The notes under the pieces were generated by a model. That model was not told the origin of the DNA, did not search any database, and saw only the letters and a program-made list of their open reading frames with translations. From Chitinophagales bacterium (lineage in GTDB: Bacteria; Bacteroidota; Bacteroidia; Chitinophagales; Chitinophagaceae), in the NCBI GenBank assembly GCA_013298665.1, contig JAAFIK010000017.1, positions 21,217 through 85,216 on the forward strand: DNA of 64,000 nucleotides, written 5' to 3'. The position numbers were made by a program, and so were the translations under genes. Every line of letters starts with the position of its first letter. The stretch's first letter is position 1. Positions 56,255 through 64,000 of the stretch are shown here, piece by piece.

Positions 56255-56475
56255 TGAACGACTAAGAACACTAAGAGACCGGCAATGTGGAGCCATTGGA
56301 CGTTTGGTAGCGAAGGTTAGAACTTCTTAAGAGGATGGTAAATCGGCTTATTTTGTACTGCTTTATATCCATCGCTTCAAATCATCCGGGCCAAGCCTGG
56401 ATGCAAAAAAGAATCTTCTAACCTTCAAAATGTCGCTAAAAAAATCTTTGTGACCCTCGTGTCTTCGTGGTAAAA
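56255..56475. repeat. Nested inverted repeat (REP/MITE-like) in the element's left end
   Basis: Arm GAAGGTTAGAA (56312-56322) pairs with TTCTAACCTTC (56416-56426). Inside is a hairpin CATCCGGGC-CAA-GCCTGGATG (about 56385-56405; one G-U pair). Outside lie ACTAAGAACACTAAGAG on the left and, inverted, ACCACGAAGACACGAGG on the right. Same wording and architecture as the 10.3 kb repeat. Confidence 0.6.
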
Positions 56476-56532
56476 ACAGGCACTGGAATCGAAAAATCCC
56501 CTAACTTCATAGTCAAAATAAGACCCAACACC

Positions 56533-56799
56533 ATGGATGTCATCTGCCTTGAAGAAACGGCCTTTTATACGCTTGTGGAAAAAGTCGTTGACCAGTTAAA
56601 AGATAAATTTTCTTACCAAGATAAATGGGTATCGGGCGAAGAAGCCATGGCCCTGATGCGGATTAAAAGCAAGACCACCCTGCAAAAACTGCGGGACGAA
56701 GGCAGTATTCGGTTTTCGCAGCCAGAAAAGAAAATTATCCTGTACGATGTCGATTCAATCAACGATTATTTATCTCAACACGCCAAAGACACATTCTGA
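56533..56799 (+). CDS. Helix-turn-helix DNA-binding protein (mobile-element type)
   Basis: 88 residues from MDVICLEETAFYTLVEKVVD; a GTG in frame 22 codons upstream lies in the repeat. The C-terminal half is an HTH_17-like winged helix (WVSGEEAMALMRIKSKTTLQ, KLRDEGSIRFSQPEKKIILY, DVDSINDYLSQHAKDTF), a wording I associate with excisionase-like proteins of Bacteroidota integrative elements. It overlaps the next gene by one base, so the two are translationally coupled. Confidence 0.8.
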   Translation: MDVICLEETAFYTLVEKVVDQLKDKFSYQDKWVSGEEAMALMRIKSKTTLQKLRDEGSIRFSQPEKKIILYDVDSINDYLSQHAKDTF

Positions 56800-57029
56800 T
56801 GGAAATACAAAACGAGAAAAACTATATCAAGGGCTTTAATGCCGGGTATCTGCTTAGCCAACACGAGCCGGAATTGATGAAGAAAATCATGGCCTCCCCA
56901 AACGACCGGACAAATGATTATTACTCCGGCCTGCAGGACGGCAAAAAACAACGCGACAAAGAAAAAATCCTGGCACAGATGAAACAAGCACAGCAAAAAG
57001 GGAAGGAGAGAGAACGGGATAGAAATTAG
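56799..57029 (+). CDS. Small mobile-element protein of unknown function
   Basis: 76 residues: MEIQNEKNYIKGFNAGYLLS then QHEPELMKKIM and a highly charged C-terminal tail (KKQRDKEKILAQMKQAQQKG). This type regularly follows the HTH protein in Bacteroidota elements. Its ATG shares a base with the preceding TGA. Function unknown. Confidence 0.7.
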   Translation: MEIQNEKNYIKGFNAGYLLSQHEPELMKKIMASPNDRTNDYYSGLQDGKKQRDKEKILAQMKQAQQKGKERERDRN

Positions 57030-57035
57030 GCTATC

Positions 57036-57620
57036 TTAGCGCTGTTGAAGCGAATAAAGGATTTGAATACCAGCAAAAATGGCTAATCCGACTTTATAAC
57101 TCGGCTCTTGAACATTCAATTCGTGGCTTTCTCGGTTGCGAATATCCCTGATTAAATGTGCGTAAGCATGCTCTATTGGATTTATCCAACTACAGTTTTT
57201 GGCATAGTCAAGTAAGTTACAAAGTGTTGGCTTAGCTTTAAAAGCACTATCCTTTTTTGCTTTATCTTTCAAAGCCTGTTCAATAATCTTTGCCAATTCC
57301 CTGACCGCTTTTTCGCCTTTACCACTCCTCACATTTTCAATGACAGAGCTTAATTCAATATGTGCATCTTTCCCTAAACTGTCGGCTTGTATTTTTAGCT
57401 TTTCGAGTTCTGCAACAATTTCATTTGGTGTGTTTTCTTCTAAGAGCAGATATTGCTGGAACAAATCCAAATAGGCTCGCTTAATTTCTTCATTTTCATC
57501 GGTCAATCGTTCGATTACTTTATCTTTTAACCTACTTTTCCTTTTCTCATCAAGAACAATCCAAAAGAGAAGTATAACCAGAACGATAGTTACTACAATA
57601 AGATAATCTTTAATTCTCAT
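57036..57620 (-). CDS. Membrane-anchored HEPN/DUF4145-like protein, possible defence effector
   Basis: 194 residues, markedly AT-richer than its neighbours. Membrane helix (6-24), coiled coil (about 26-80), then a helical C-terminal domain with LCNLLDYAKNCSWINPIE and IRDIRNRESHELN. Arg161 and His166 form RNRESH, an R-x4-H motif of the HEPN RNase/DUF4145 type. HEPN proteins are common in toxin-antitoxin and anti-phage systems. Convergent with the small element gene and alone on its strand apart from the integrase upstream. No antitoxin is obvious. Function inferred. Confidence 0.55.
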   Translation of the reverse strand: MRIKDYLIVVTIVLVILLFWIVLDEKRKSRLKDKVIERLTDENEEIKRAYLDLFQQYLLLEENTPNEIVAELEKLKIQADSLGKDAHIELSSVIENVRSGKGEKAVRELAKIIEQALKDKAKKDSAFKAKPTLCNLLDYAKNCSWINPIEHAYAHLIRDIRNRESHELNVQEPSYKVGLAIFAGIQILYSLQQR

Positions 57621-57718
57621 TATGCTGGCTTAGGTGATTTACGCTTTGAAAGATGTAAATTTCTAAATAAGTTTTGGATTGCAAAGGTAAGGCAAATCTC
57701 TATTGACTATTAGATGCT

Positions 57719-59002
57719 TTATTTCACCCGCACTTTTTCCATCCATTCCAATTTATGCGCCAGGGTTGCGCCATCGCCGTACATGGGTCGGTGGAATTTG
57801 TGTCCCATCAACTCGGCCTGGATGCGGTCGGGCGCATTGACCGATAAAATCCTGTCCTGAAAACTATGTCGCAAGCTGTACACGGAATGTTTATCCGACG
57901 GTAATAAATGATGCGCACGTAGATATTTGTTCACCACCCCCGACAGGCTGTCGGGTCGGTCATGGTAATGCGGGAACCCATCAGGACAGGCTTTGAACGC
58001 ATCCAGTGCAAACCCCACCAAAGGGATTTTCCGTTGACTGTGCGGCGTTTTAAGTGGCTTGTCGGGGCGGTCAACAATACTGATATGCGGCACATCCACA
58101 TCCATGACAATATCCTGTGGCCGCAGCCCGGTCAGCTCCGAAATCCTTGCGCCCGTCTCGGCCATAGCGTACAAAAACCATTTTGCCTGATGGTTCAGCC
58201 CCGATAAATTTTCTGGCTTCAACAACACATCACGGATAAAATTTGTGTCAAACGGCATACGCGCCTGTGTAAACCGGTCTTGCAGTGTTATTTTTCTGAA
58301 CAGATGCGGTGTATCAAGACCGAGTTTCAAATGCTCGTTCACCGCTTCCACAATGGATTTGACGTGAATGAAATCTTTGTTTGCACTTCCCGCTGACATT
58401 TTGTGTGTTTCAATCCGCTCAATCCACCACGCCCGGAACGCCACGATATGGTCACGGGTCAATTCGGTCAGTTTCCTGTTGCCAATCACGGCGATTAAAT
58501 TATTCACCGCCTTGATACGGGGTGCCTTGTACTTGCGCAACTGGTTCGGCGATTTGTGCATCGCCTTATCCCCCGCCAAGGGCCAGTAAGCGGCGAGTAA
58601 TTCTTTTAACTCGATTGCCGTGGGCTGTACGCCGCCCAACAAGGCTTTAATTTCATCCGTGTTATCCTTGTTGTCGGCAAGGGCAAGCCGTGCCGCAATC
58701 TGTTCCGGTGGCATAGTGGCCAGTTGGTCATTCGGCATATAGGCAAAGCCCTGCAAACGTGCGATGTGAATGACTTTCTGGTACTCGTTTTGGGTGTGGT
58801 GCTGCCCGGTCTGAATAAGTTTCTTCCAGTATTTTTCAATCTGCTCGTTATAGATATGGGCCTTGCGTATGGCCAAATCCCGGCTATCGGTTTTAAGGGC
58901 GACCCGAATCAATCGCCGTTCATCGAGGCCTAATAACTCTTCCGGCACCCGCCGGTTATAGTAATAACGCCCATTGATTCGCAGGATATGTTTCATGGTC
59001 AT
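57719..59002 (-). CDS. Tyrosine-type site-specific integrase
   Basis: 427 residues. N-terminal DUF6538-like segment (ILRINGRYYYNRRVPEELLG), a core-binding SAM-like domain (about 120-250), and the catalytic domain with Arg in GARISELTGLRPQDI, SQRKIPLVG, YSLRHSFQDRIL (H-x-x-R position) and the nucleophile Tyr near MYGDGATLAHKLEWM. Catalyses integration and excision, most likely at the tRNA 1.5 kb to the left, which it faces. DUF6538 integrases are better known from Proteobacteria. Confidence 0.92.
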   Translation of the reverse strand: MTMKHILRINGRYYYNRRVPEELLGLDERRLIRVALKTDSRDLAIRKAHIYNEQIEKYWKKLIQTGQHHTQNEYQKVIHIARLQGFAYMPNDQLATMPPEQIAARLALADNKDNTDEIKALLGGVQPTAIELKELLAAYWPLAGDKAMHKSPNQLRKYKAPRIKAVNNLIAVIGNRKLTELTRDHIVAFRAWWIERIETHKMSAGSANKDFIHVKSIVEAVNEHLKLGLDTPHLFRKITLQDRFTQARMPFDTNFIRDVLLKPENLSGLNHQAKWFLYAMAETGARISELTGLRPQDIVMDVDVPHISIVDRPDKPLKTPHSQRKIPLVGFALDAFKACPDGFPHYHDRPDSLSGVVNKYLRAHHLLPSDKHSVYSLRHSFQDRILSVNAPDRIQAELMGHKFHRPMYGDGATLAHKLEWMEKVRVK

Positions 59003-59280
59003 CCGGGGGGGGGCTTGTAGCCGCTTAGGTGTATGGTCATGTGTATTGTTTTAGAATACCAGTTAACCGCCCATAATGTCAAGGCCATTTTTTCAGTCGT
59101 TTACTTTGAACCACTTAAATCGTTTATCGGTAACATATATAAACATAATTTTGGCGACCCCAGCAGGATTCAATCAAATTTCACCACTATATTATCTTGT
59201 TGATATAGAACACTTATTTTATCCATCATTTTTTCATGTGTGTTGCAGTGTGTCTATTTTTGTGTATTGTTTTGGCCTTG
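59003..59280. other. AT-rich region upstream of the integrase gene
   Basis: 278 bp without a supported gene. The 12-mer GTGTATTGTTTT occurs twice, at 59041-59052 and 59262-59273, in direct orientation near the two ends. Similar TGTGT words lie between. Candidate integrase or repressor binding sites. Confidence 0.35.
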
Positions 59281-59484
59281 TCAATGCCCCCTGTTCTCTT
59301 TTGTAACAGCAATGGCCAAGGCCTTCAATCCTTCCGTTTTCTTGGCTTTTTCCAATTCGTATTTCATGCGTTCAAAAACGGGTAAATAGGCATCTCCATA
59401 GTCAGCGACAATCCGCGCAGCGATGATGTAGCACCTTTCCAATTCTTCTAATGTCAGACCTTTTTTTGTGGCTTGTTTTAGCAC
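59281..59484 (-). CDS. Small mobile-element protein
   Basis: 67 residues if started at GTG 59484, five bases after a GGGGG Shine-Dalgarno-like run; the frame upstream reads MMCGFFQSQSK and is probably not translated. The core (LTLEELERCYIIAARIVADY, GDAYLPVFERMKYELEKAKK) matches a small helical family I know mostly from Alphaproteobacteria ('AARIV..HG..YLPIFERLE'). Role unknown. Upstream of the integrase on the same strand. Confidence 0.65.
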   Translation of the reverse strand: MLKQATKKGLTLEELERCYIIAARIVADYGDAYLPVFERMKYELEKAKKTEGLKALAIAVTKENRGH

Positions 59485-59869
59485 AGATACCCCCGTTAAA
59501 AAAATGAGAGAAAGGGCATAACAGGTTTTGGATTGACTTTGGAAAAAACCGCACATCAATAAAACTGGTTAAACCGGGTAAAAGGGTGATGTGCCAACCC
59601 ACACACTGCTATGGATTCGGGATAGCGAATCGGGGCGAATCACCCAAACGAATCCGCACAAAGGAAAAATGATGCACAATACCCAAGTATGGTGCACCAA
59701 CGCCGGATAACGCCTGTTTTACATTAACGGGTATTATTTGTTATTAACCATAAATTTTTTACTTGACTTTTTCTGTCTCGGTTCGTTATCACCCCGACCC
59801 GAGATTGCGGCGGCATAATTAGAAAAAAACTGCAGCAATCATTTTGCAACTTTTCAAGAAAGAAAAATC
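59485..59869. promoter_or_regulatory. Divergent control region with iteron-like repeats
   Basis: 385 bp. CGAATC occurs at 59626, 59636 and 59649, with an inverted copy in GGATTCG (59613-59619); the outer pair GGATTCG/CGAATCC forms a large inverted repeat. A very AT-rich tract (59725-59765) and a TTGACT (59763-59768) with a weak TTATCA 17 bp on follow. Could be a promoter-operator region or a replication origin of the element. Confidence 0.4.
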
Positions 59870-60097
59870 ATGACGATAAAAAACATGACCACAAAAAGCC
59901 TACCTTGTGAAAACGATGAACCCTTACTCGACCGCAAAGCGGCGGCAAAATACCTGAACGTATCGCCCGGCACCTTGGCGGTGTGGGATTGCACCAAGCG
60001 GTATGATTTACATCCCATCAAAGTGGGTCGGCGTTCCGTGCGGTATCGCCGTAGTGCGCTTGATCAATTTCTTGCCGACCAATTGACTGCCGAATAA
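59870..60097 (+). CDS. Excisionase/AlpA-like helix-turn-helix protein
   Basis: 75 residues. HTH_17 domain from about residue 21: LLDRKAAAKYLNVSPGTLAV, WDCTKRYDLHPIKVGRRSVR, then YRRSALDQFLADQL. Such proteins act as recombination directionality factors or regulators of integrated elements. A second ATG lies five codons in. The toprim gene follows 48 bp later. Confidence 0.85.
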   Translation: MTIKNMTTKSLPCENDEPLLDRKAAAKYLNVSPGTLAVWDCTKRYDLHPIKVGRRSVRYRRSALDQFLADQLTAE

Positions 60098-60145
60098 TTC
60101 CGGCCACATTTTTCTTCCCTCATAATTTATTTTTGGAGACGTCCT

Positions 60146-61075
60146 ATGACTATTTCCCCAAACATTTCTTGGGCGAAAGCCATTCCGCTTGCGCAGATTT
60201 TAGACACACTTGGCCATACCCCAACACGACAGAACAATCATGAGATTTGGTATCACTCCCCCTTTCGCCAAGAAAAAACAGCCAGTTTTCACATTCATAT
60301 CCAGAAAAACTCCTGGTACGATTTCGGGATTGGCAAGGGCGGCGATAGCGTTGATTTTGTTTGTACGTATTTGAAAACATCCGGCGAAAGCCACACTGTG
60401 GCCGATGCGTTACGCTGGCTGCAAAACATGACGGGCGGCGTGAATGATATCCGTAATATTGAAACCTATACCCCGCCCAGCGATACAGCATCGCCGTTGT
60501 TCATCAAAAGCAGCAAACCGGTTGAACACCCGGCACTGATTGAGTTTCTGAACAAACGCTGCATTCCGTTGCCCCTGGCAAAGCTCTATTTAAAAGAAGT
60601 ACGAATCTTCAACAACCAAACCCAGAAACGCTTTTTTGCGTTGGGGTTTTTAAACGAGGATAACGGCTGCGACATCCGCAACCCGTTTTTCAAAGGCTGT
60701 GTCGGTACAAAAACCATCAGCTTTATTCGTGGGTCACGCACCACACCGCAGGGTATTCATGTATTTGAAGGATTTATGGATTACCTGGCGGCATTGGTCA
60801 TGCATAACGCCTCCCGGTTTAATGATGATGTGATTGTGCTGAATTCATTGGCCTGTTTGAAACATGCTGTACCGTATATCAAAAACTATGGCTATCGTGT
60901 GGCTTATACGTGGCTGGATAATGACAAGGCCGGGCGGGAGGCAACAACCATCTTGCATGAATTTTTCGCATCACAGGATAATCTGCAACACAAAAAAATG
61001 AATCACCTCTATGAAGGCCACAAAGATGTGAATGATGGGTTGATGGCCAAACAAACTTTGACGATTGACGGTTGA
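60146..61075 (+). CDS. Toprim-domain primase-like protein
   Basis: 309 residues. A good Shine-Dalgarno (GGAG, 7 bases before the ATG), unusual here. N-terminal primase-like zinc-finger fold without the usual cysteines (WYHSPFRQEKTASFHIHIQK, SWYDFGIGKGGDSVDFVCTY), then a Toprim domain with catalytic Glu in GIHVFEGFMDYLAAL and the D-x-D motif in YTWLDNDKAGREATTI. These proteins prime or assist replication of mobile elements. Zinc binding is probably lost. Confidence 0.85.
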   Translation: MTISPNISWAKAIPLAQILDTLGHTPTRQNNHEIWYHSPFRQEKTASFHIHIQKNSWYDFGIGKGGDSVDFVCTYLKTSGESHTVADALRWLQNMTGGVNDIRNIETYTPPSDTASPLFIKSSKPVEHPALIEFLNKRCIPLPLAKLYLKEVRIFNNQTQKRFFALGFLNEDNGCDIRNPFFKGCVGTKTISFIRGSRTTPQGIHVFEGFMDYLAALVMHNASRFNDDVIVLNSLACLKHAVPYIKNYGYRVAYTWLDNDKAGREATTILHEFFASQDNLQHKKMNHLYEGHKDVNDGLMAKQTLTIDG

Positions 61076-61083
61076 ATAATAGT

Positions 61084-61219
61084 GAACCGCAAGAGCTAAA
61101 CAGAGATAGACAGAGAAAGTGGTAAGTCGGTTAGTGCGATATTTATTCTGCATCGGTGTTTTTAAAGCACCCTGCGGATGCAAAAAATCTCTGTTTAACT
61201 CTGCCTATCTCTGTGGTTC
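61084..61219. repeat. Nested inverted repeat (REP/MITE-like) downstream of the toprim gene
   Basis: Outer ends GAACC (61084-61088) and GGTTC (61215-61219). Arms: left AAACAGAGATAGACAGAGA, right (inverted) AGAGATAGGCAGAGTTAAAC. Centre hairpin TGCATCGGTG ... CACC ... GATGCA (61149-61182). Same architecture as the 56.3 kb and 10.3 kb repeats. No coding potential. Confidence 0.65.
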
Positions 61220-61266
61220 AAAACCTTCATTGAAAAACTCTTTTCACCACAACAACAGGGTAAAAC

Positions 61267-61737
61267 ATGACACAGCTGATAATCCAACGCCTGTTTCAGG
61301 TGTCCGAAGTGGAACTGACTTATCGCACGAAAATTCCCTATGCCGACCGGCCTGTGATAACTGAATCACAGCACAGCTATGATATTTTGATGGCGTTGTG
61401 GGATCACAACAAAATCGAATTGCTGGAAGAGTTTAAAATCCTGTTACTCGATAGCCGCAATGCGGTGCTGGGGTTTGTCCCCGTATCCAGCGGCGGCATA
61501 TCAAGTTGCATCGTTGATCCGAAGATTTTGTTTGCAGCGACACTGAAAGCACATGCCTCAAGCATTATCCTGGCGCATAACCATCCGTCGGGTAATCTGC
61601 ACCCCAGCAAGGCAGATACCGACCTGACACAAAAAATAAAATCCGCCGGACTGTTGCTCGACATCGCTGTCCTTGACCACTTGATTATCACCAAAGAGAA
61701 TTACTATTCCTTTGCGGATAATGGGTTGGTGTTATAG
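61267..61737 (+). CDS. RadC-family JAMM protein
   Basis: 156 residues with the RadC JAB domain: LLDSRNAVLGFVPVSSGGIS and the zinc motif HNHPSGNLHPSKADTD (H-x-HPSG...D). The N-terminal HhH of chromosomal RadC is missing, as is usual for the short versions on mobile elements. Role unclear despite the 'DNA repair' name. It overlaps the relaxase remnant by 50 bp on the other strand. Confidence 0.88.
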   Translation: MTQLIIQRLFQVSEVELTYRTKIPYADRPVITESQHSYDILMALWDHNKIELLEEFKILLLDSRNAVLGFVPVSSGGISSCIVDPKILFAATLKAHASSIILAHNHPSGNLHPSKADTDLTQKIKSAGLLLDIAVLDHLIITKENYYSFADNGLVL

Positions 61738-62062
61738 GATTCTGATAAAAGCTAATGCTGCTTTCATTCTGCTGCCACAGGAGTTCCAGTGCCGATGTAC
61801 GGTTCCGAATTTGTGAGGCGTGGTAAAGTAAAGCTTCTTTATCATCGGTAAAAACATGCACAGCGAACCGGCCACGGGAGACGGATACATAGAATTGTTT
61901 CAAATCTGTGGCCGGAAACGTGGCGGCGGGCTGGGCGATAAACACCACATCCACGGTTTTGCCCTGTGATGCGTGGGAGGTGATACAATAGGCATGGGCC
62001 CAATGCCCAAAATCATGCGGTACTGTATAAATGACCTTACTCGTTTTATTGCGTAAGATAAC
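61688..62062 (-). pseudogene. C-terminal part of the MobF relaxase, cut off by an in-frame amber codon
   Basis: In the same frame as the upstream relaxase. After TAG (62063-62065) the frame continues VILRNKTSKVIYTVP, then DFGHWAHAYCITSHASQGKT, VDVVFIAQP and KQFYVSVSRGRFAVHVF. These hold helicase motifs V and VI that the helicase needs. No plausible start exists for separate translation. Ends in a tail overlapping the RadC gene. Confidence 0.8.
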
Positions 62063-64000
62063 CTAGTCTTTTTTGTCAATCGTCATAACTTCTAATATCT
62101 GGCCGTTATTCATCCGGCGACCAGTGCTATCAAAACCATTGCGGGTGATGCGGATAGTGTCATGTTTTGCCAGGGCGATTTGTTTTTGCTGGTACACTTC
62201 AAAACTGTACCCGTTGTTTAGGTGAATCGTTTTTGTTTCGCCTTCACTACTTTCAATGCGTAAAGCGTTGTGTTCCGTTTCTTTGACAACCCAGCGACTA
62301 CCCTTTTTGATGCCTTTGGCGTGTTGTGAAAACTGGATGACATCGCCCGGTTTATATTGACTTAAATCCTTTTTTTCCGCCTCGGTCAGGGACAGATTGA
62401 CCAGCCGTGTCAAGTTAATTTCTGTGTCGCCAATCAAATTACGACTGCGTAATGCTTCCCTGATGGCTGCGGTGACACTTTCACCTTGCGCATGCGTTGG
62501 CGCAATCACTAAAACCGATTGTCGTTTTTTAATGGCGGTAATATAATGATCCACTAATTCTTTAGTGGGTTGCATCGGGTTCATCCCATGCACGGCATCC
62601 ATTTTGTCCAATTGCTCAAAAGCGGTTTGCGCATTACCCATCGCCAATGCCGTAACCGCCGCTTTATATTGTTCATTTTTTTGGCGGTAGATTTGATTGA
62701 CACCGATAAACTCGATGCCTGATAATGACTCCAGCATGCGTAACGCATCGCCCCGCACCACGGCGGCATGTTGCCGTGTATCGCCACTCAAGATAAACCG
62801 TGCGTTTTGGGTGGTAACCAACTCGAACAAGGCCAGCATATCGGTCAATCCCAATAACCCCGCTTCATCAACCCACAACACCTGGTCTTTGAGTTCATTC
62901 TGCCTGATTGTATCGGCAAGCAATGATGCAACCGTGTCGGCGTTGGCAAACCCTTCATCCCGTAATACACCACGGGAGGCCTCGGCGGTCGGGGCAACAA
63001 TTGTAACATTTTTCCCAGCCTTCTCAATCAAGCGGATGGTTTCTTTCATGAGCGTGGTCTTGCCACTTCCGGCCCGCCCGTGAATGACCGCAGTTTGGTT
63101 GGTTGTTGTCAAGACATGCGTGGCGGCAACTGCCTGGTCGCCTGTCAATTCAAGTATGGGCGTTGTAGTACAAAAAGGCGCAAACTTATTTTTTCCAATA
63201 TCGGCCAGCTCAATCAAGCGTTGTTCCTGGGCCAGAATCTCGGTTGTGGTGTACAGAATTGCATCATCAACACTTAGCTTGACCAAACGCTTATCATTTC
63301 TAAAAGATTCTTCAATCGCCTCAATACTACAATCGCCACCGATGCCCAACCGAACCGCCGCTTCTAAAACCCGACGTTCCGGTATCACCGATGCCCTTTC
63401 AAAACAATGCGAGAGAGCAAAATCAAGACAGTCTTTCGGACTGAGTGCGTTGCTTTGGTTTTGTCCTTTCATACGCAGCACATCATTTTCGTTTTGCAAT
63501 GACCCGGCCTCGGCAATCTGTTTGCGCCAATTCTGTTTCAGGTCAACAAGGGTCAGGCCTTTTTGTTTTTTCGCCCGTGTCAAGGCACCCAATTTATCCA
63601 ACGCCGTGGCATCGGTGATGCCCTGTTCTTTCGCCATGCGACCGATTTCGTCCGTGCGTTTGGAAAATAATTCCAACGCCGCCACCGGTACACCCTCCAC
63701 ATCGAATCCGGTTTTTCGGCGGCGAATGCGATATCCCAATTGCACCAGTTTATCGGCCAGCCGTTTGTGAAACAATGCCTGATAATACGGCATATCCCGT
63801 TTGATATCCCGGAACTGCGCCGCCTTGAAGCGTTGCTCAATATCATCCCACGTGACATTGAACACAAAGCAATGGCAATGCAAATGCGGGTCGGGCAGAA
63901 ACCCGGAAACAGGCCGTGCGGTCTGGTGGATAAAATCCGCCCACAGTAATGACCCCGTTTGTCGGTTCTCATCGGCGTTGTTTTTACGCACCCGTGTTTG
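62063..64000 (-). CDS. MobF-type conjugative relaxase/helicase (TrwC/TraI-like), partial, interrupted
   Basis: The 5' end lies beyond the window. Visible: the relaxase histidine cluster PDPHLHCHCFVFNVTWDD, a linker, and a superfamily 1 helicase with Walker A VIHGRAGSGKTTLMKE, Walker B QVLWVDEAGLLGLTDMLALF, motif III FILSGDTRQHAAVVRGDA and TRLVNLSLTEAEKKDLSQ. MobF relaxases nick oriT and unwind the transferred strand. The reading frame stops at TAG after VMTIDKKD, just before motifs V and VI (see the neighbouring remnant), so the helicase is probably dead unless suppressed. oriT and T4SS genes are not in the window. Confidence 0.9.
   Translation of the reverse strand, partial: QTRVRKNNADENRQTGSLLWADFIHQTARPVSGFLPDPHLHCHCFVFNVTWDDIEQRFKAAQFRDIKRDMPYYQALFHKRLADKLVQLGYRIRRRKTGFDVEGVPVAALELFSKRTDEIGRMAKEQGITDATALDKLGALTRAKKQKGLTLVDLKQNWRKQIAEAGSLQNENDVLRMKGQNQSNALSPKDCLDFALSHCFERASVIPERRVLEAAVRLGIGGDCSIEAIEESFRNDKRLVKLSVDDAILYTTTEILAQEQRLIELADIGKNKFAPFCTTTPILELTGDQAVAATHVLTTTNQTAVIHGRAGSGKTTLMKETIRLIEKAGKNVTIVAPTAEASRGVLRDEGFANADTVASLLADTIRQNELKDQVLWVDEAGLLGLTDMLALFELVTTQNARFILSGDTRQHAAVVRGDALRMLESLSGIEFIGVNQIYRQKNEQYKAAVTALAMGNAQTAFEQLDKMDAVHGMNPMQPTKELVDHYITAIKKRQSVLVIAPTHAQGESVTAAIREALRSRNLIGDTEINLTRLVNLSLTEAEKKDLSQYKPGDVIQFSQHAKGIKKGSRWVVKETEHNALRIESSEGETKTIHLNNGYSFEVYQQKQIALAKHDTIRITRNGFDSTGRRMNNGQILEVMTIDKKD

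Noticed and set aside
59076..59306. 76-codon plus-strand frame between integrase and small element gene
   Set aside because: AT-rich, overlaps the convergent gene end, no motif or leader.
1..64000. CRISPR array, rRNA genes or intact insertion sequence
   Set aside because: No regularly spaced direct repeats, no rRNA-like sequence and no complete transposase with terminal repeats were seen.

Overview
The window is a piece of a Bacteroidota chromosome, most likely a member of the Chitinophagaceae or a close relative. Support comes from promoter boxes of the TAnnTTTG type in front of many genes, LytTR and propeller-type two-component proteins, FecR/ECF-sigma regulation, a gliding-motility (type IX secretion) sorting domain, many PKD proteins, and conserved core genes (rimP-nusA, dnaN, prfA, cysS, ssb, thiL, recX, rlmD) of the form usual in this phylum. 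Family names rest on motif recognition; no database search was run.

Layout. 0-6 kb: start of nusA, rimP, dnaN and a sensor kinase/LytTR regulator pair. 6-13.5 kb: a visibly AT-richer accessory block. It opens with a decayed IS1182-type transposase remnant, then holds an ECF sigma/FecR/STN-barrel operon, a lipoprotein, a REP-like inverted repeat, and an operon of a 37-residue membrane peptide, a radical SAM enzyme and a Gfo/Idh oxidoreductase. It ends in a gene-free stretch with hairpins. 13.5-44 kb: mostly housekeeping genes (amidohydrolase, prfA, periplasmic foldase and thioredoxin-like pair, rlmD, an active and an inactive rhomboid in tandem, cysS, DNA glycosylase, ssb, Pif1-like helicase, glycosyltransferases, inositol phosphatase, thiL, S41 protease, nitrilase, recX), plus a T9SS substrate, a large zincin/propeller/barrel protein and a previously uncalled 41-residue lipoprotein.

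44.3-54.6 kb: a four-gene minus-strand operon of exported proteins: a 535-aa protein, a 1982-aa PKD giant, a 570-aa outer-membrane barrel and a 306-aa protein, closed by an intrinsic terminator. The proteins share modules. The first and last gene share an N-terminal region, and the first and second share a C-terminal cysteine module with identical spacing (CC-x6-C-x9-C-x2-C-x4-C). This is the best candidate here for an undescribed system, perhaps a disulfide-stabilised surface structure.

56.1 kb to the end: a tRNA gene with anticodon CAU, followed by its terminator and an integrated element that runs off the window. The element carries HTH proteins, a tyrosine integrase, a toprim protein, a RadC-like protein and a MobF relaxase/helicase. 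It looks mosaic: a Bacteroidota-style HTH pair and a low-GC HEPN-like membrane protein sit beside genes with Shine-Dalgarno-like leaders and a family flavour more typical of Proteobacteria. The relaxase is interrupted by an in-frame amber codon just before its last helicase motifs. Two complex inverted repeats in the element resemble the one at 10.3 kb in architecture.
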